DNA of 64,000 bases from an uncultured Microbulbifer sp. (GCF_947489355.1 NZ_CANLDD010000022.1:1-64000); one strand, 5' to 3'; shown: positions 26,101 through 37,686, counted from the first letter of the stretch. Program-made: numbers and translations. Notes: generated by a model from the letters alone, not told the origin.

Positions 26101-27612
26101 ATGACCCCAAGCGAATACGCCCGGCTCGTGTCTGCGGGCTATAACCGGATACCGCTGGTGCGACGTGTACTGGCCGATATTGAAACGCCTTTATCCACCT
26201 ACCTGAAGCTTGCTGCGGGGCCCTACAGCTACCTGTTCGAGTCTGTGCAGGGAGGGGAAAAGTGGGGCCGCTATTCCATTATCGGTCTGCCGGCGCGGAC
26301 CCTGTTGCGGGTACGCGGCAATGTGGTGACCGTGGAACGGGATGGCGAAGTGGTGGAGAGTGAGACCTCTGCGGACCCACTGGCGTTTGTGGAGCGCTTC
26401 CAGAAACGTTACCGGGTGCCGGAATTGCCCGACCTGCCGCGCTTCCACGGTGGCCTGGTGGGCTATTTTGGCTACGACTGTGTGCGCTATATCGAATCGC
26501 GCCTGGCCTTAAGCGCGCCACCGGATACCCTGGGCAATCCCGATATTTTGCTGATGGTCAGTGATGAGCTGGTGGTGTTCGACAACCTGGCCGGTGCGGT
26601 GATCTTTATTGTACATGCCGACCCGGAGCAACCGGCTGCTTTCGAGCGGGTGCAGCAGCGCCTGGATCGGCTGGTCAGCAAACTCGCACAGCCGCTGCCG
26701 GATCTGGTGTCTCTGGACCTGGAGGGCATGGGTATCGAAGAAGGTGCCTTCTATTCCCATTTTGGTGAAGCTAACTTCAAGCGCGCGGTGGCGCGGGTTA
26801 AGGAATATGTCCTGGCCGGCGATGTGATGCAGGTGGTGCCGTCGCAGCGGTTATCCGTACCCTTCGATGCGCCGCCGTTGAACTTCTACCGCGCCCTGCG
26901 CAGTCTGAACCCCTCGCCTTATATGTATTTTCTCGATCTGGGGGACCACCAGGTAGTGGGGTCCAGTCCGGAGATCCTGGTGCGTCTGGAGGAGGGGGAA
27001 ATGACGGTGCGCCCCCTGGCGGGCACCCGCCGTCGCGGTGCTTCGGAGGAAGAGGATCAGGCCCTGGAGAGAGAATTGCTGGCCGACCCAAAGGAGCGGG
27101 CGGAGCACCTGATGCTGATCGATCTGGGGCGCAACGACGTGGGGCGTGTGGCGGAAACCGGCAGTGTGCGGGTGACTGAGCAGATGGTGGTGGAGCGCTA
27201 CTCCCATGTCATGCATATTACCTCTAATGTGACCGGCCATATCAGGGATGGCCTGAGCGGTATGGATGCCTTGCGCGCTGCGCTGCCTGCTGGCACCCTG
27301 TCGGGAGCGCCAAAGATTCGCGCCATGGAAATCATTGATGAACTGGAGCCAGAAAAACGCGGCATCTATGGTGGCGCTGTGGGTTATCTGGCCTGGAATG
27401 GCAATATGGACACCGCCATCGCTATCCGCACTGCCGTGATCAAAAATGGCCGGCTGTTTATCCAGGCCGGCGCCGGTCTGGTGGCGGACTCTGATCCCCA
27501 GTCCGAATGGGATGAAACCATGAACAAGGCCCGTGCGCTGTTCCGCGCAGCGGGCATGGCCCTGGCCAGTCGTTGTGATGCAGTAAAGACCGAGCAAAAT
27601 GAGCGAAGCTAG
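26101..27612 (+). CDS. trpE: Anthranilate synthase component I
   Basis: TrpE makes anthranilate from chorismate with ammonia from TrpG. The 503-residue product has the tryptophan-inhibition-site region near the N-terminus (LLESVQ-like [16 protein letters not shown]), and the chorismate-binding domain with [38 protein letters not shown] and [21 protein letters not shown] lies before the ATG. Its last 14 bases overlap the start of the ion-channel gene. Confidence 0.97.
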   Translation: MTPSEYARLVSAGYNRIPLVRRVLADIETPLSTYLKLAAGPYSYLFESVQGGEKWGRYSIIGLPARTLLRVRGNVVTVERDGEVVESETSADPLAFVERFQKRYRVPELPDLPRFHGGLVGYFGYDCVRYIESRLALSAPPDTLGNPDILLMVSDELVVFDNLAGAVIFIVHADPEQPAAFERVQQRLDRLVSKLAQPLPDLVSLDLEGMGIEEGAFYSHFGEANFKRAVARVKEYVLAGDVMQVVPSQRLSVPFDAPPLNFYRALRSLNPSPYMYFLDLGDHQVVGSSPEILVRLEEGEMTVRPLAGTRRRGASEEEDQALERELLADPKERAEHLMLIDLGRNDVGRVAETGSVRVTEQMVVERYSHVMHITSNVTGHIRDGLSGMDALRAALPAGTLSGAPKIRAMEIIDELEPEKRGIYGGAVGYLAWNGNMDTAIAIRTAVIKNGRLFIQAGAGLVADSDPQSEWDETMNKARALFRAAGMALASRCDAVKTEQNERS

Positions 27613-28462
27613 TATTTCCCAAAAATTCACCTTTGTTGCACGCTGCCAGCGTATTGTTGCAGCGCCGCTGTTTAATCAGATGATTATCGGCATGATTTTG
27701 CTCAATGGGGTTGTGGTTGGACTGGAGACTTCCCGTTGGATGGTGGAGCATTTTGGCGCACTGCTCGGAGGCATCAATCAGCTGGTGCTGGGTGTGTTTA
27801 TTCTGGAGGCGACGGTCAAGATTGCCGCCTATGGATCGCGCCCCTGGCGCTATTTTTCCAGTGGCTGGAATTGTTTTGATTTCACCATTATCGCCTTGAG
27901 CCTGATTCCCGCCGCGGGGCCGCTGGCAACCCTGGCTCGACTGGTGCGTGTACTGCGGGTTTTGCGCCTGGTGTCCGCTTTTCCGGAGTTGCGCGTTCTC
28001 GTGGATACCCTGCTGCGCAGCCTGCCGAGCATGCTGCATATTGCGCTGTTGATGGGAATTATTTTTTATATCTACGGCGTGGCCGGTTATTTTCTCTTCC
28101 ACGAGGTTGACCCCGTACACTGGCGCAGCCTGCCAATCGCCCTGCTGAGCCTGTTTCGCATTGTTACCTTCGAGGACTGGACCGACATTATGTATATCGC
28201 CATGGAGGCAATGCCCTGGGCCTGGGTCTATTTTGTCAGCTTCGTAGTGATGGGGGCCTTCGTAATGATCAATCTGTTTATTGGGGTTGTGCTCAATAAC
28301 CTGGAAGAGGCCAAATTGCGTCGTATGGATGAGATGTGCCTGCCGCCGAGCCAGACAGAGATACTGCGGGAACTGCGCGCCACCCAGCTGTCTTTGGTAC
28401 GTTTGCAAAAGCGCATGGAAGCAACCACTTATTCACCAAAGGTTATGGGGGCCGTGCAATGA
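27599..28462 (+). CDS. Voltage-gated sodium-channel-like ion transporter, inside the trp operon
   Basis: This is a one-domain six-helix channel of the NaChBac type: 287 residues, S1-S3 in 25-125, an S4 voltage sensor [17 protein letters not shown] with regularly spaced Arg, S5, a pore loop with filter-like [13 protein letters not shown] (TLESW in NaChBac), S6 [18 protein letters not shown], and a C-terminal helix. It should conduct Na+ or Ca2+ across the inner membrane as a tetramer. ATG 27599 lies inside trpE and its TGA overlaps the trpG ATG, so it is translated with the trp genes. That placement is odd; no metabolic link is apparent. Confidence 0.88.
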   Translation: MSEASISQKFTFVARCQRIVAAPLFNQMIIGMILLNGVVVGLETSRWMVEHFGALLGGINQLVLGVFILEATVKIAAYGSRPWRYFSSGWNCFDFTIIALSLIPAAGPLATLARLVRVLRVLRLVSAFPELRVLVDTLLRSLPSMLHIALLMGIIFYIYGVAGYFLFHEVDPVHWRSLPIALLSLFRIVTFEDWTDIMYIAMEAMPWAWVYFVSFVVMGAFVMINLFIGVVLNNLEEAKLRRMDEMCLPPSQTEILRELRATQLSLVRLQKRMEATTYSPKVMGAVQ

Positions 28463-29037
28463 TTTTGATGATAGACAACTACGACTCCTTTACCTGGAAT
28501 GTGGTGCAGTATCTGCAGGAGCTGGGCGCGCAAGTTGAGGTCAAACGCAACGACGAGTTTGCGCTTGAGGAGATTGAGGCAATGTCACCGGAGAAAATTG
28601 TGATCTCGCCGGGGCCCTGCACACCCAATGAGGCGGGTATTTCTCTCGATGTGATTCGCCGCTTTGCCGGCAGGATCCCAATACTGGGGATTTGCCTTGG
28701 CCACCAGAGTATCGGTCAGGTCTTTGGCGGCAGGGTGGTGCGTGCACGCCGGGTCATGCATGGTAAAACCTCCCCTATAGTGCACAATAACCTAGGGGTA
28801 TTTCACGGTCTTTCCAATCCCTTCGAGGCGACGCGCTACCACTCCCTGGTGGTGGAAAAAAACAGTTTGCCGGAATGCCTGGAAATCACCGCCTGGACCG
28901 AAACCGAAGACGGTGAGATAGATGAAATCATGGGGTTGCGCCACCGTGAACTGGCGATTGAGGGGGTGCAGTTTCATCCAGAGTCCATCCTCACCGTGCA
29001 CGGCCACGACATGGTGCGAAATTTTCTCGAGTCCTGA
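28459..29037 (+). CDS. trpG: Anthranilate synthase glutaminase component
   Basis: TrpG is the class I glutamine amidotransferase supplying ammonia to TrpE. 192 residues with the oxyanion loop [11 protein letters not shown], nucleophile in [15 protein letters not shown], and catalytic His-Glu in [11 protein letters not shown] 28459 overlaps the channel stop as ATGA and replaces an upstream in-frame extension. Because of the overlap it depends on channel translation. Confidence 0.97.
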   Translation: MILMIDNYDSFTWNVVQYLQELGAQVEVKRNDEFALEEIEAMSPEKIVISPGPCTPNEAGISLDVIRRFAGRIPILGICLGHQSIGQVFGGRVVRARRVMHGKTSPIVHNNLGVFHGLSNPFEATRYHSLVVEKNSLPECLEITAWTETEDGEIDEIMGLRHRELAIEGVQFHPESILTVHGHDMVRNFLES

Positions 29038-29055
29038 TTTTCTGGGACAAATGAC

Positions 29056-29083
29056 TGCGGGACAGGGTGCTGCCTGTCCCGCA
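29056..29083 (+). other. Perfect 11-bp hairpin between trpG and trpD
   Basis: TGCGGGACAGG (29056-29066) pairs without mismatch with CCTGTCCCGCA (29073-29083) over a 6-base loop. No T-run follows, so it is an intercistronic stem that may protect the upstream message or lower trpD expression rather than a simple terminator. Confidence 0.7.
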
Positions 29084-29117
29084 CAATAAACCACAGAGCA
29101 GGGCCAAGGGGAGAACC

Positions 29118-30167
29118 ATGAATATTCAACAGGCTATCGCCAAGCTGGTGGATGGCGAACATCTCACCCGTGTGGAAATGCGCGAGACCATGGGCCAGAT
29201 TATGCGTGGAGAGGCGGAGGAGGCGCAGATTGGCGCGCTGCTGATCGCAATGCGTATCCGCGGCGAAACCGTCGGTGAAATCGTGGGTGCCGTGGAAACC
29301 ATGCGTGCGCTGGCTACCAAGGTAGAGTTGAGTCTGGATAATACTGTGGATATTGTCGGCACCGGTGGCGACGGCGCCAACCTTTTCAATGTTTCCACTG
29401 CCAGCAGCTTTGTCGCGGCGGCGGCGGGGGCCAGGGTGGCCAAGCACGGCAATCGCTCCGTTTCCTCCAGCAGTGGTTCTGCCGACCTGCTCGAGCGCGC
29501 GGGCGTTTTTCTTGAGTTGAGTCCGGAACAAATGGCCCGCTGTGTGGAAACCATCGGTATTGGCTTTATGTTTGCCCCCAGTTTTCACAGTGCGGTACGC
29601 CATGTGGGACCGGCACGCAAGGCACTGGGATTGCGCACCATCTTCAATCTGCTCGGTCCCATGACCAATCCCGCTGGCGTCAAACGCCAGGTGATCGGTG
29701 TTTATGACAAACGTTATTGTCGGTTGCTGGCAGAGGTGCTACAGCACCTCGGTTCGGAACATGTACTGGTGCTGCACAGCGATGATGGTCTGGATGAAGC
29801 CAGTCTCGCCGCGGACACGTTTGCCGTGGAGTTGAAATACGGGGCCATTACAGAATTTCTGGTGCGTCCGGAGGACTTTGGCCTGAAGCGCCGCGACCTG
29901 AGTGGTCTCAGTGTATCCGACTCCGAGGAGTCCCTGGCGTTAATTCGCGATGCTCTCGGCAAGCGCTCGACCGCAAAGGGACAAAAAGCTGCGGATATTA
30001 TTGCCCTGAATGCCGGTTTGGCCATTTATGTGAGTGGTGTAGCGGCTACCGCCCGGCAGGGTGTCGCCATGGCACAAGATGCTATCCACAGTGGCCTTGC
30101 CGCCGAGAAAGTCAATGACCTGGCTGCTTTTAGTAGTGCCTCTCGTCCGGAGGAAGTGCGATCGTGA
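29118..30167 (+). CDS. trpD: Anthranilate phosphoribosyltransferase
   Basis: TrpD joins anthranilate and PRPP. 349 residues with the PRPP-binding [14 protein letters not shown], the flexible [13 protein letters not shown] loop, [15 protein letters not shown] and [18 protein letters not shown] 29118 follows AAGGGGAGAA; the open frame starts further up but is not conserved. Its stop overlaps the trpC GTG. Confidence 0.97.
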   Translation: MNIQQAIAKLVDGEHLTRVEMRETMGQIMRGEAEEAQIGALLIAMRIRGETVGEIVGAVETMRALATKVELSLDNTVDIVGTGGDGANLFNVSTASSFVAAAAGARVAKHGNRSVSSSSGSADLLERAGVFLELSPEQMARCVETIGIGFMFAPSFHSAVRHVGPARKALGLRTIFNLLGPMTNPAGVKRQVIGVYDKRYCRLLAEVLQHLGSEHVLVLHSDDGLDEASLAADTFAVELKYGAITEFLVRPEDFGLKRRDLSGLSVSDSEESLALIRDALGKRSTAKGQKAADIIALNAGLAIYVSGVAATARQGVAMAQDAIHSGLAAEKVNDLAAFSSASRPEEVRS

Positions 30168-30958
30168 GCACACCGACTATTTTAAATAGCATTATTGCGC
30201 GCAAATGGCAGGAAGTGCTAGAGCGTAAGTGCCGGTGCGCACTGGAAGAGATGCGTTTGCGTGCACAGAACCAGGCCCCGGTGCGGGACTTCGTGGCTGC
30301 ACTGGAGCGCAAGATTGCCGAAGGCGAAGCGGCGGTGATTGCGGAAATCAAAAAGGCCTCTCCCAGCAAGGGGGTGATTCGCAAGGATTTTTTGCCTGCG
30401 GAAATTGCCACCAGCTATGAAAAGGGCGGTGCCGCCTGCCTGTCGGTACTGACCGATGTTGATTTCTTCCAGGGCGCCGACAGCTATTTGCAACAGGCGC
30501 GCAACGCGGTACGTCTGCCGGTATTGCGCAAGGACTTTACCGTGGACCCCTATCAGGTTTACGAGGCGCGGGCTATCGGGGCCGATTGCATATTGCTGAT
30601 TGCCGCCTGTCTGGAAGATCAGCAAATGCAGGATCTCAACGGCTTGGCACGGGAGCTTGACCTGGATGTGCTGGTGGAAGTGCACAACCGTCAGGAGTTG
30701 GAGCGCGCGCTGGTTATGCCGAATCGTTTGATCGGTATCAACAACCGCGACCTGCACACCTTCGAGGTACATCTGGAAAACACGTTTAAATTGCTCGACC
30801 TGGTGCCCTCCGACCGCATTGTAGTGACCGAAAGCGGCATTCATACCACCGATGATGTCGCGGCCATGCGTGGGCACAGTGTTGATACATTCCTGGTGGG
30901 AGAGGCGTTTATGCGCGAGCGGGAGCCTGGGCGTAAATTGATGGAAATGTTTAACTAA
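30164..30958 (+). CDS. trpC: Indole-3-glycerol phosphate synthase
   Basis: TrpC closes the indole ring from CdRP. It is a monofunctional TIM barrel of 264 residues, without the TrpF domain found in enterobacterial fusions. Motifs: [57 protein letters not shown] and TESGI. GTG start overlapping the trpD stop. Confidence 0.97.
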   Translation: MSTPTILNSIIARKWQEVLERKCRCALEEMRLRAQNQAPVRDFVAALERKIAEGEAAVIAEIKKASPSKGVIRKDFLPAEIATSYEKGGAACLSVLTDVDFFQGADSYLQQARNAVRLPVLRKDFTVDPYQVYEARAIGADCILLIAACLEDQQMQDLNGLARELDLDVLVEVHNRQELERALVMPNRLIGINNRDLHTFEVHLENTFKLLDLVPSDRIVVTESGIHTTDDVAAMRGHSVDTFLVGEAFMREREPGRKLMEMFN

Positions 30959-30985
30959 GCTGTAATTTTTCTTTGCGGCAGAATG

Positions 30986-31013
30986 AAAAAGGCGATTATA
31001 GAATCGCCCTTTC
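30986..31013. terminator. Bidirectional terminator between trpC and crp
   Basis: GGCGATT (30991-30997) pairs with AATCGCC (31002-31008) over an ATAG loop, flanked by A-run and CTTT, so it can end both the trp operon and the convergent crp gene. Confidence 0.75.
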
Positions 31014-31036
31014 GTGTTCTGTGCGGTCGGGTTGAC

Positions 31037-31672
31037 TCAGCGGGTGCCGTAGACCACCATGGTTTTGCCTTTTACGGAAACCAGGCCCTGCTCTTCCAGG
31101 GTTTTCAGCACCCGCCCCACCATTTCCCGGGAACAGCCGACGATACGGCCGATTTCCTGGCGGGTAATTTTAATCTGCATCCCCTCGGGATGTGTCATTG
31201 CGTCCGGCTCATTGCACAGGTCCAGCAGGGTGCGCGCCACGCGGCCGGTGACATCCAAAAATGCCAGGTCGCCGACCTTGCGTGTAGTGTTGCGCAGGCG
31301 GCCCGCCATTTGTGTGGCCAGGGCAAACAGGAACTCGGGGTGCTGGCGGGTCAACTCCTGGAATTTGGTATAGGAGATTTCCGCCACTTCGCACTCGGTC
31401 TTAGTGCGTACCCAGGCACTGCGGGTATCCTGATCAAAGAGCCCCATTTCACCGAAAAAATCCCCATCATTCAGGTAGGCGACGATCATCTCGCGGCCCT
31501 CGTCGTCTTCAATCAGAACGGTCACCGAGCCGCGCATAATAAAATAAAGGGATTCACAGCGGTCGCCGGCATAGATAATCGTGCTCTTGGCCGGGTAGCG
31601 GCGCCGGTGGCAGTGGGCCAGAAAGTCTTCAATATTGCCGGTGGTTGTGGATTCTTCGATAGCAACCGTCAC
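31037..31672 (-). CDS. crp: CRP/Vfr-family cyclic-AMP receptor protein
   Basis: A 211-residue global regulator, closest in wording to Vfr of Pseudomonas ([19 protein letters not shown]). It has the cAMP-binding barrel with [10 protein letters not shown] and the Arg/Ser pair in RSAWVR, a dimer helix ending [24 protein letters not shown], and the helix-turn-helix [29 protein letters not shown] 31672 is chosen with GAGGA seven bases upstream; the longer open frame is not conserved. It is the gene after trpC, as in Pseudomonas aeruginosa. Confidence 0.94.
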   Translation of the reverse strand: MTVAIEESTTTGNIEDFLAHCHRRRYPAKSTIIYAGDRCESLYFIMRGSVTVLIEDDEGREMIVAYLNDGDFFGEMGLFDQDTRSAWVRTKTECEVAEISYTKFQELTRQHPEFLFALATQMAGRLRNTTRKVGDLAFLDVTGRVARTLLDLCNEPDAMTHPEGMQIKITRQEIGRIVGCSREMVGRVLKTLEEQGLVSVKGKTMVVYGTR

Positions 31673-31983
31673 GATGTATTCCTCATTTTTGTCTCGTGCT
31701 CTTTCCAGGCTTGAGCAACTGAGCACTGTTGAATTATCGCGCGAAAAAAGCGTCCCCAACAGAGGCTGGCTGTGGCAAAGTTCCACATTGTGACCTGTGA
31801 CACTCTGGCGCTTGTGGGATTGGACTTCAGTATGGCCCAGGTGTTACTGGCGTCTGCTGAAATAGTGCTCTGGGGCATTTCGCGCGGAGGCGTGCAGACA
31901 CTATACCGGAAATAGGCCGACACCGAGATAAACTTGCACAATATGCTAAGCTTTGTGACTTGAAATTTTGTGGGGGGATGCGG
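31673..31983. other. Divergent regulatory region crp / OsmC-family gene
   Basis: This 311-base gap holds an imperfect palindrome TGTGG-N7-CCACA (31771-31787) and a direct repeat of TGTGAC (31789-31794 and 31796-31801). Half-sites resemble CRP half-sites, but neither has the TGTGA-N6-TCACA layout, so autoregulation is only a suggestion. Confidence 0.35.
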
Positions 31984-32391
31984 ATGCAGGGCAAGGTAAC
32001 CTGGGTCAGTGATTTGATGTTTGTGGGTGAAGCCGGCAGTGGTAATGCGGTGGTGATGGAAGGCGGGCGCACCAATAACGGTGTTCGCCCCATGGAAATG
32101 ATCTTGCTCGGCGTCGGTGGTTGTGCTGCCTATGATGTCGTTTCTATTTTGCAAAAAGCACGTCAGGATATTATTTCCTGTCATTGTGCATTGGATGGGA
32201 TACGTCCGGATACAAGCCCCTCGCCGTTTGAACGGATAGAAATGGAATTTGTAGTGCGAGGCCGCGGACTGAAAGAAAGTCATGTGGCGCGCGCGGTGAA
32301 GCTCTCTGCGGAAAAGTATTGTTCTGCCTCTATTATGCTGCGCAATGCAGGGGTGGAAATAGTGCACCGCTACCGAGTCGAGGAGGCGTGA
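31984..32391 (+). CDS. OsmC/Ohr-family protein
   Basis: The 135-residue product has the OsmC fold marks: VRPMEMILLGVGGCAAYDV with the conserved Cys, and AEKYCSASIMLRNAGVEI with the second Cys. The family includes thiol peroxidases for organic hydroperoxides; this subgroup, found next to crp/vfr in pseudomonads, has no assigned substrate. ATG 31984 follows a six-G stretch at good spacing; ATG 31978 and TTG 31960 are alternatives. Confidence 0.85.
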   Translation: MQGKVTWVSDLMFVGEAGSGNAVVMEGGRTNNGVRPMEMILLGVGGCAAYDVVSILQKARQDIISCHCALDGIRPDTSPSPFERIEMEFVVRGRGLKESHVARAVKLSAEKYCSASIMLRNAGVEIVHRYRVEEA

Positions 32392-32523
32392 TTGATCCAC
32401 TGCCCGACTCACCGGGTGGCGTTAAAACCGGGTGTTCGAAACCATTTTATGGCCGCGCAGCGATATACCCTTAAGCCATTTGCGTTACCCGCCAAGCCAC
32501 AATCGCCGCCTGGCGCATTGCCG

Positions 32524-33225
32524 TCAGATTCTATAGCTGGCAGAGGTCATCACTTTTGCCACCAGCGACATGAGGCCTTTAACAGGTTCGGGAAAACGGC
32601 GCCCACCGGCAGCCAGTGCGGCATGGGCGTGCTCCTCCTCGTCGATCAGCATCTGCTTCACCACCGCGCGGCTTTTCTTGTCCTGGCTCGGCAGTTTTTC
32701 CAGGTGGTTCTGCAGGTGTTGGCATACCTGCTCCTCGGTAGCGGCCACAAAGCCCAGGCTGATGTGATCGCCGATTTTGCCGGCGGTGGCGCCAAGGCCG
32801 AAGGATAGGCCGTACCATAGGGGATTGAGCCTGCTGGGTCGGCTGTCCAACGCCTGCAGGCGCTGTTCGCACCAGGCCAGGTGATCGATCTCCTCATCGG
32901 CGGCGCGCGCCATTTCACCGCGCACTTTCGGCAATTTCGCTGTGAGTGCCTGGCCCTGGTAGAGCGCCTGGGCGCAGACTTCGCCGCTGTGATTGACTCG
33001 CATCAAGCCGGCGGCATGCCTGCGCTCAGCGCTGCTGAGTTCGGCCTCCGCCTCGGCCCTGGCGGGAGAAGGCCGCCCATGGCAGGGTGCGCCGGGGCTC
33101 AGGGTGCGCAGGGCCCGGTCCGCCTGAATAAGCAAGCGGTCGAGCCCGCTCAGATGGCGTTCACCCGCAGGCAGCACTCGCTGCTGCGTTGACCCCTGGG
33201 TGCAATCGTCCCGTGTAGTTTTCAT
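32524..33225 (-). CDS. coq7: Ubiquinone hydroxylase Coq7
   Basis: Coq7 is the di-iron 3-demethoxyubiquinol hydroxylase that replaces UbiF in this group. Ligands are visible: the E-x-x-H type motifs in [37 protein letters not shown] and [10 protein letters not shown]. 233 residues, slightly longer than usual at the N-terminus; conserved homology begins near residue 23 ([10 protein letters not shown]), so a GTG at 33177 is an alternative start. Its ATG overlaps the purD stop. Confidence 0.93.
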   Translation of the reverse strand: MKTTRDDCTQGSTQQRVLPAGERHLSGLDRLLIQADRALRTLSPGAPCHGRPSPARAEAEAELSSAERRHAAGLMRVNHSGEVCAQALYQGQALTAKLPKVRGEMARAADEEIDHLAWCEQRLQALDSRPSRLNPLWYGLSFGLGATAGKIGDHISLGFVAATEEQVCQHLQNHLEKLPSQDKKSRAVVKQMLIDEEEHAHAALAAGGRRFPEPVKGLMSLVAKVMTSASYRI

Positions 33226-34526
33226 GGTTGCTCACCGGCAGTGACCTCTTCTCTTTCGATCGCGCGATAGCCAATATCCCTGCGATAGAAGACACCATCC
33301 CAGTATATCCCGCGAGCCGCCGCATAGGCATTGGCCTGGGCATCGGCAACACTGTCGCCCAGGGCTGTGGCGCACAGGACCCGACCGCCGCTGGTTACCA
33401 CTCGGTCGCCATCTTCGGCGGTACCGGCGTGAAAGATTTTTGCACGGTCGCTGTCAGCGCTCTCCAGGCCGCCAATGGCGTCGCCCCTGCGGTAGCTGCC
33501 GGGGTAGCCGTGTGCGGCGAGCACCACACCGAGGGCGGGACGCGGGTCCCATTCGGCCTCTGCTTTGTCCAGCTTGCTATCCAGGGCGGCCAGGCACAGG
33601 TCCACCAGATCGGACTTGAGGCGCATCATGATGGGCTGGGTTTCCGGATCGCCAAAGCGACAATTGTACTCGATGACTCGCGGTGTCCCTTCCGGGTCGA
33701 TCATCAGCCCCGCGTAAAGAAAGCCGGTGTAGGGCATGCCCTCTGCAGCCAGTCCCTGCACGGTAGGCTCAATCACTTCTTTCATAATGCGCTGGTAAAT
33801 ACTGTCGGTGACCACCGGAGCGGGGGAATAGGCGCCCATGCCACCGGTATTGGGGCCAGTGTCGCCATCGCCAACCCGCTTGTGATCCTGGCTGGTGGCC
33901 ATGGGCAGTATGTTCTTGCCATCGACCATCACGATAAAGCTGGCCTCTTCGCCCTGCAGAAATTCCTCAATCACCACCCGACAGCCGGCATCGCCAAAGG
34001 CGTTACCGGACAGCATATCCCGCACTGCCAGTTCGGCCTGCTGCTCGGTTGCCGCCACGATCACGCCTTTACCTGCGGCGAGGCCGTCCGCTTTCACGAC
34101 GATTGGAGCACCGCGTTCACGGATATATTCAATGGCCGGGTGAATCTCGGTGAAATTGCGGTAAGCGGCGGTGGGAATCTTGTGACGCTGGAGAAAATCC
34201 TTGGTAAAGGCTTTGGAGCCCTCCAGTTGGGCGGCACCCTTGCGGGGGCCGAAAATGGCGAGGCCGCGGCCATTGAAAAAGTCTACAATACCGTCAACCA
34301 GAGGTGCCTCGGGGCCGACAATGGTGAGTGCCACCGCATTCTCCTCGGCAAAATCTGCCAGGGCGGAGAAGTTGTCCACACCGATGGCAACGTTTTGCAG
34401 CCCGGTTTCACGTGCGGTGCCGGCATTCCCCGGTGCCACAAATACGGTTCCCACAGCCGGATTTTGCGATGCCTTCCACGCCAGCGCGTGCTCGCGGCCA
34501 CCGGCACCGACAACCAATACATTCAC
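33222..34526 (-). CDS. purD: Phosphoribosylamine-glycine ligase
   Basis: PurD (GARS) catalyses the second step of purine synthesis. An ATP-grasp enzyme of 434 residues: [15 protein letters not shown] at the start, [12 protein letters not shown], the ATP-binding [26 protein letters not shown] and [15 protein letters not shown] start. It follows purH with a 146-base gap and overlaps coq7. Confidence 0.97.
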   Translation of the reverse strand: MNVLVVGAGGREHALAWKASQNPAVGTVFVAPGNAGTARETGLQNVAIGVDNFSALADFAEENAVALTIVGPEAPLVDGIVDFFNGRGLAIFGPRKGAAQLEGSKAFTKDFLQRHKIPTAAYRNFTEIHPAIEYIRERGAPIVVKADGLAAGKGVIVAATEQQAELAVRDMLSGNAFGDAGCRVVIEEFLQGEEASFIVMVDGKNILPMATSQDHKRVGDGDTGPNTGGMGAYSPAPVVTDSIYQRIMKEVIEPTVQGLAAEGMPYTGFLYAGLMIDPEGTPRVIEYNCRFGDPETQPIMMRLKSDLVDLCLAALDSKLDKAEAEWDPRPALGVVLAAHGYPGSYRRGDAIGGLESADSDRAKIFHAGTAEDGDRVVTSGGRVLCATALGDSVADAQANAYAAARGIYWDGVFYRRDIGYRAIEREEVTAGEQP

Positions 34527-34672
34527 TGTTAAATCCCCCCTAAATAGATCCGATTGGCCTGTTGAGCCGATATTTGATGCGCTAGTTTAACGCGGAATCG
34601 GTGCGGGGAAAGCTTTGCCGCCGCTATGCTTGCGCCAGACTGGGGCTGTCACAGGCCCGGCCCCACGCCTGT

Positions 34673-36244
34673 CTAATGGCGGAAGTGGCGTAAGCCGGTA
34701 AAGACCATGGCCATATCGTGCTCGTCCGCTGCCGCGATCACCTCTTCGTCGCGCAGGGAGCCGCCCGGTTGGATGACCGCTTGGATGCCTACGGCAGCGG
34801 CATTGTCGATGCCGTCGCGGAAGGGGAAGAAGGCGTCTGAGGCCATCACGGAGCCCTGCACTGAGAGGCCTGCCTGCTCAGCCTTGATCGCGGCAATGCG
34901 CGCGGAATTGACACGGCTCATCTGGCCTGCGCCCACGCCGATGGTGCGACCGCCCTTGGCGTAAACGATCGCATTGGATTTGACGAACTTGGCCACCTTC
35001 CAGGTAAATAACAGGTCGCGAATTTCCTTTTCTCTGGGCTGGCGCCTGGAGACCACTTTCAGATTTGCAGCGGTAACGATAGCGTCGTCACGCTCCTGTA
35101 TCAGCAGGCCACCGTTGACGCGCTTGTAGTCCAGCTCTGGCACGGGTTTGGCACTCCACTGGCCGCACACCAGTAGGCGCAGATTCTTCTTCTCTGCAAC
35201 AGCCCGCCTGGCCTCTGCGGAGACAGATGGCGCAATGATCACTTCGACAAACTGGCGTTCAACAATAGCTCGGGCTGTGGCGCCGTCCAGCGTGCGGTTA
35301 AAGGCGATAATGCCGCCGAATGCGGACTCGCTGTCGGTGGCAAAGGCCAGGTCGTACGCCTTGTGGAGCGTTTTGGCAACGGCCACACCGCAGGGGTTGG
35401 CGTGCTTGACGATCACACAGGCGGGCTCGTCGAAAGCTTTCACACACTCCAGCGCCGCGTCGGTGTCGGCAATATTGTTGTACGACAGCGCTTTACCCTG
35501 CAACTGGGTGGCGGTGGCAACACACGCCTCGGCAGGGTTGGTCTCAGTGTAGAAAGCGGACTTCTGGTGAGGATTCTCACCGTAGCGCAGATCCAGTTTC
35601 TTGATGAACTGGCTGTTGTAGGTGTGTGGGAACCGTTGCTTTTCGCTGCCCTTGAGAGTACCCAGGTAGTTGGCAATAGCACCGTCGTAAGCGGCGGTGT
35701 GCTCGAAGGCTTTCACCGCCAGGCCAAAGCGGCTGGCGTGGCTGAGCGCGCCATCGCTGGCTTTCATCTCATCGACAATGCCTGCGTAATCGCCGGCATT
35801 CACTACAATAGCGACGTCCTTGTAGTTCTTGGCAGCGGCGCGCACCATGGTGGGGCCGCCGATGTCGATATTTTCGATTGCATCTTCCAGCGAGGCGTCC
35901 GGTTTGGCCACAGTCTGTGTGAACGGATAGAGATTTACGACTACCATATCGATCGGGACAATGCCGTGCTCGTCCATTACGGCGTCATCGGTGCCGCGGC
36001 GGCCGAGGATGCCGCCGTGTACCAGAGGGTGCAGGGTTTTCACGCGCCCATCCATCATCTCGGGAAAACCGGTGTAGCTGGAGACTTCCATGACCGGAAT
36101 GCCGGTTTCTTCCAGTTGGCGATGGGTGCCACCGGTAGAGAGGATTTCAACGCCCATTGCGCAGAGTTGCCGGGCAAACTCTATGATGCCGCTTTTGTCG
36201 GAGACGCTGATCAGTGCGCGGCGGATCGCTACCTTGTCTGTCAT
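34673..36244 (-). CDS. purH: Bifunctional AICAR transformylase / IMP cyclohydrolase
   Basis: PurH performs the last two purine steps. 523 residues: the MGS-like IMP cyclohydrolase domain starts [17 protein letters not shown] with [11 protein letters not shown], and the AICAR transformylase domain has [25 protein letters not shown] and [27 protein letters not shown] 36244 is used instead of an upstream extension that runs through a hairpin and lacks homology. Confidence 0.97.
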   Translation of the reverse strand: MTDKVAIRRALISVSDKSGIIEFARQLCAMGVEILSTGGTHRQLEETGIPVMEVSSYTGFPEMMDGRVKTLHPLVHGGILGRRGTDDAVMDEHGIVPIDMVVVNLYPFTQTVAKPDASLEDAIENIDIGGPTMVRAAAKNYKDVAIVVNAGDYAGIVDEMKASDGALSHASRFGLAVKAFEHTAAYDGAIANYLGTLKGSEKQRFPHTYNSQFIKKLDLRYGENPHQKSAFYTETNPAEACVATATQLQGKALSYNNIADTDAALECVKAFDEPACVIVKHANPCGVAVAKTLHKAYDLAFATDSESAFGGIIAFNRTLDGATARAIVERQFVEVIIAPSVSAEARRAVAEKKNLRLLVCGQWSAKPVPELDYKRVNGGLLIQERDDAIVTAANLKVVSRRQPREKEIRDLLFTWKVAKFVKSNAIVYAKGGRTIGVGAGQMSRVNSARIAAIKAEQAGLSVQGSVMASDAFFPFRDGIDNAAAVGIQAVIQPGGSLRDEEVIAAADEHDMAMVFTGLRHFRH

Positions 36245-36336
36245 TGCACTTGGTCCAACTGATTCTTCAAAGGATTCGCCACCGGGTTTCTGCCAGGTTT
36301 TCAGTGCGGTGGGGAAATCACGGTGGGGAAATAGGG

Positions 36337-36364
36337 AAGGGGGGTGAGAGACCTCACCCCCCTT
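36337..36364. terminator. Perfect 12-bp hairpin between fis and purH
   Basis: AAGGGGGGTGAG (36337-36348) pairs perfectly with CTCACCCCCCTT (36353-36364) over a 4-base loop. It lies just after the fis stop. No T-run follows on the minus strand, so it may attenuate rather than end transcription into purH. Confidence 0.65.
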
Positions 36365-36388
36365 CGTGCTATTCACTCTGTCGACGGC

Positions 36389-36697
36389 TTACAGCAGTCC
36401 GTAGCGCTTCAGTTTCTTGCGCAGTGTGCCGCGGTTGAGACCCAGCAGCTGAGCGGCGCGGGTCTGGTTATGGCGGGTATATTTCATCACGACCTCAAGC
36501 ATAGGTGCCTCTATCTCTGACAGCACCATGTCGTAGACTTCGGTCACCATCTGGCCGTCCAGATGGCGGAAGTAGTTTTCCATCGCCTGCTCAACAGCAT
36601 CGCGCAGGGATTGCTGTTGAGGCTGTGCTAATTGAGTTTGCCCCTTGGAGGATACCTCTTCGCTGCCAGTATCCGGAATCAATACGTCATTGTTCAT
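36389..36697 (-). CDS. fis: Nucleoid protein Fis
   Basis: Fis is the growth-phase-dependent DNA-bending protein that also activates rRNA promoters. 102 residues; the C-terminal half with [24 protein letters not shown] is the family's helix-turn-helix. The beta-hairpin arm region and dimer helices precede it. ATG overlaps the dusB stop as ATGA, matching the dusB-fis operon of gammaproteobacteria. Confidence 0.96.
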   Translation of the reverse strand: MNNDVLIPDTGSEEVSSKGQTQLAQPQQQSLRDAVEQAMENYFRHLDGQMVTEVYDMVLSEIEAPMLEVVMKYTRHNQTRAAQLLGLNRGTLRKKLKRYGLL

Positions 36698-37686
36698 GCC
36701 GCTTGTGCCCCTCTCGTTATTCGGCGTTCAAACCACTCGTGAACGCTGGCATTTTGTACTTCTGCGCTCTCTATCTGGAAAAAGGTCTTGCGGAAGGACT
36801 CGCTGTTCGCAAGTGTCTTCAAGTACCAGCCCACGTGCTTGCGGGCGATACGGACCCCCATCAGCTCACCGTAAAACCGGTGCAGCTCACCTAAGTGGGT
36901 GAGCAGTATTTCTCTGACTTCATCCAATGTCGGTTCGGGTAGCCGCTCACCGGTGGCGAGGAAATGGGCTATCTCCCGAAAAATCCAAGGTCGTCCCTGT
37001 GCGGCGCGACCGATCATAACCGCCGCTGCGCCAGTGTAATTGAGCACCTCGCGGGCTCTGTCGGCACTGGTGATATCGCCATTGGCAAAAACCGGGATTT
37101 TTACCCTGGATACAATGTCGGCAATGGTATCGAATTCAGCTTCCCCGTGGTACCCGCAGGCGCGCGTACGACCATGCACCGCGAGTGCAGCGATCCCGGC
37201 ATCCTCGGCCATTTTGGCGATAGTGATGCCGTTGCGAAAATCCGGGCACCAGCCGGTGCGAATTTTCAGTGTCACTGGAACCGAAGCCGATTGCACGACA
37301 GCCCGGAGAATGTCCGCAACCAGCTTTTCATCTCTCAGCAGGGCTGAGCCTGCAGCCCTTTTGCACACTTTTTTTGCCGGGCAGCCCATATTGATATCGA
37401 TGATTTTCGCACCGCGACGCACATTCTCCCGGGTGGCTTCGGCCATCATGCCGGGGTCGCCACCGGCGATCTGCACCGATACGGGGGCCGTTTCACCGCA
37501 GTGATCCAGGCGCAACCGGGACTTGCGGCTGCCCCACAGGCGGGTGTCCGACGTCACCATTTCCGAAACCGCCAGTCCTGCACCGAGTTGGCGGCACAAT
37601 TGGCGAAAAGGGCGGTCGGTCACGCCGGCCATGGGTGCCAGAATTACCGGACTGTCGATAATATAAGGGCCTATGGCAGTGGGCAC
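36694..37686 (-). CDS. dusB: tRNA-dihydrouridine synthase B
   Basis: DusB reduces specific uridines in tRNA using FMN and NADPH. 330-residue TIM barrel with [44 protein letters not shown] containing the catalytic Cys, and the FMN-binding NGDITSAD / [16 protein letters not shown] start. It heads the dusB-fis unit. Confidence 0.97.
   Translation of the reverse strand: MPTAIGPYIIDSPVILAPMAGVTDRPFRQLCRQLGAGLAVSEMVTSDTRLWGSRKSRLRLDHCGETAPVSVQIAGGDPGMMAEATRENVRRGAKIIDINMGCPAKKVCKRAAGSALLRDEKLVADILRAVVQSASVPVTLKIRTGWCPDFRNGITIAKMAEDAGIAALAVHGRTRACGYHGEAEFDTIADIVSRVKIPVFANGDITSADRAREVLNYTGAAAVMIGRAAQGRPWIFREIAHFLATGERLPEPTLDEVREILLTHLGELHRFYGELMGVRIARKHVGWYLKTLANSESFRKTFFQIESAEVQNASVHEWFERRITRGAQAA

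Noticed and set aside
31771-31801. CRP autoregulatory site upstream of crp
   Set aside because: Half-sites are present but spacing and orientation do not match TGTGA-N6-TCACA; kept only as a remark.
33228-34532. A 434-codon plus-strand open frame antiparallel to purD
   Set aside because: It is exactly complementary to a clear PurD and contains no recognisable domain; long antisense frames are common in GC-rich genes.
35363-36262. Plus-strand open frame opposite purH
   Set aside because: Lies wholly over conserved PurH sequence and has no family motifs.
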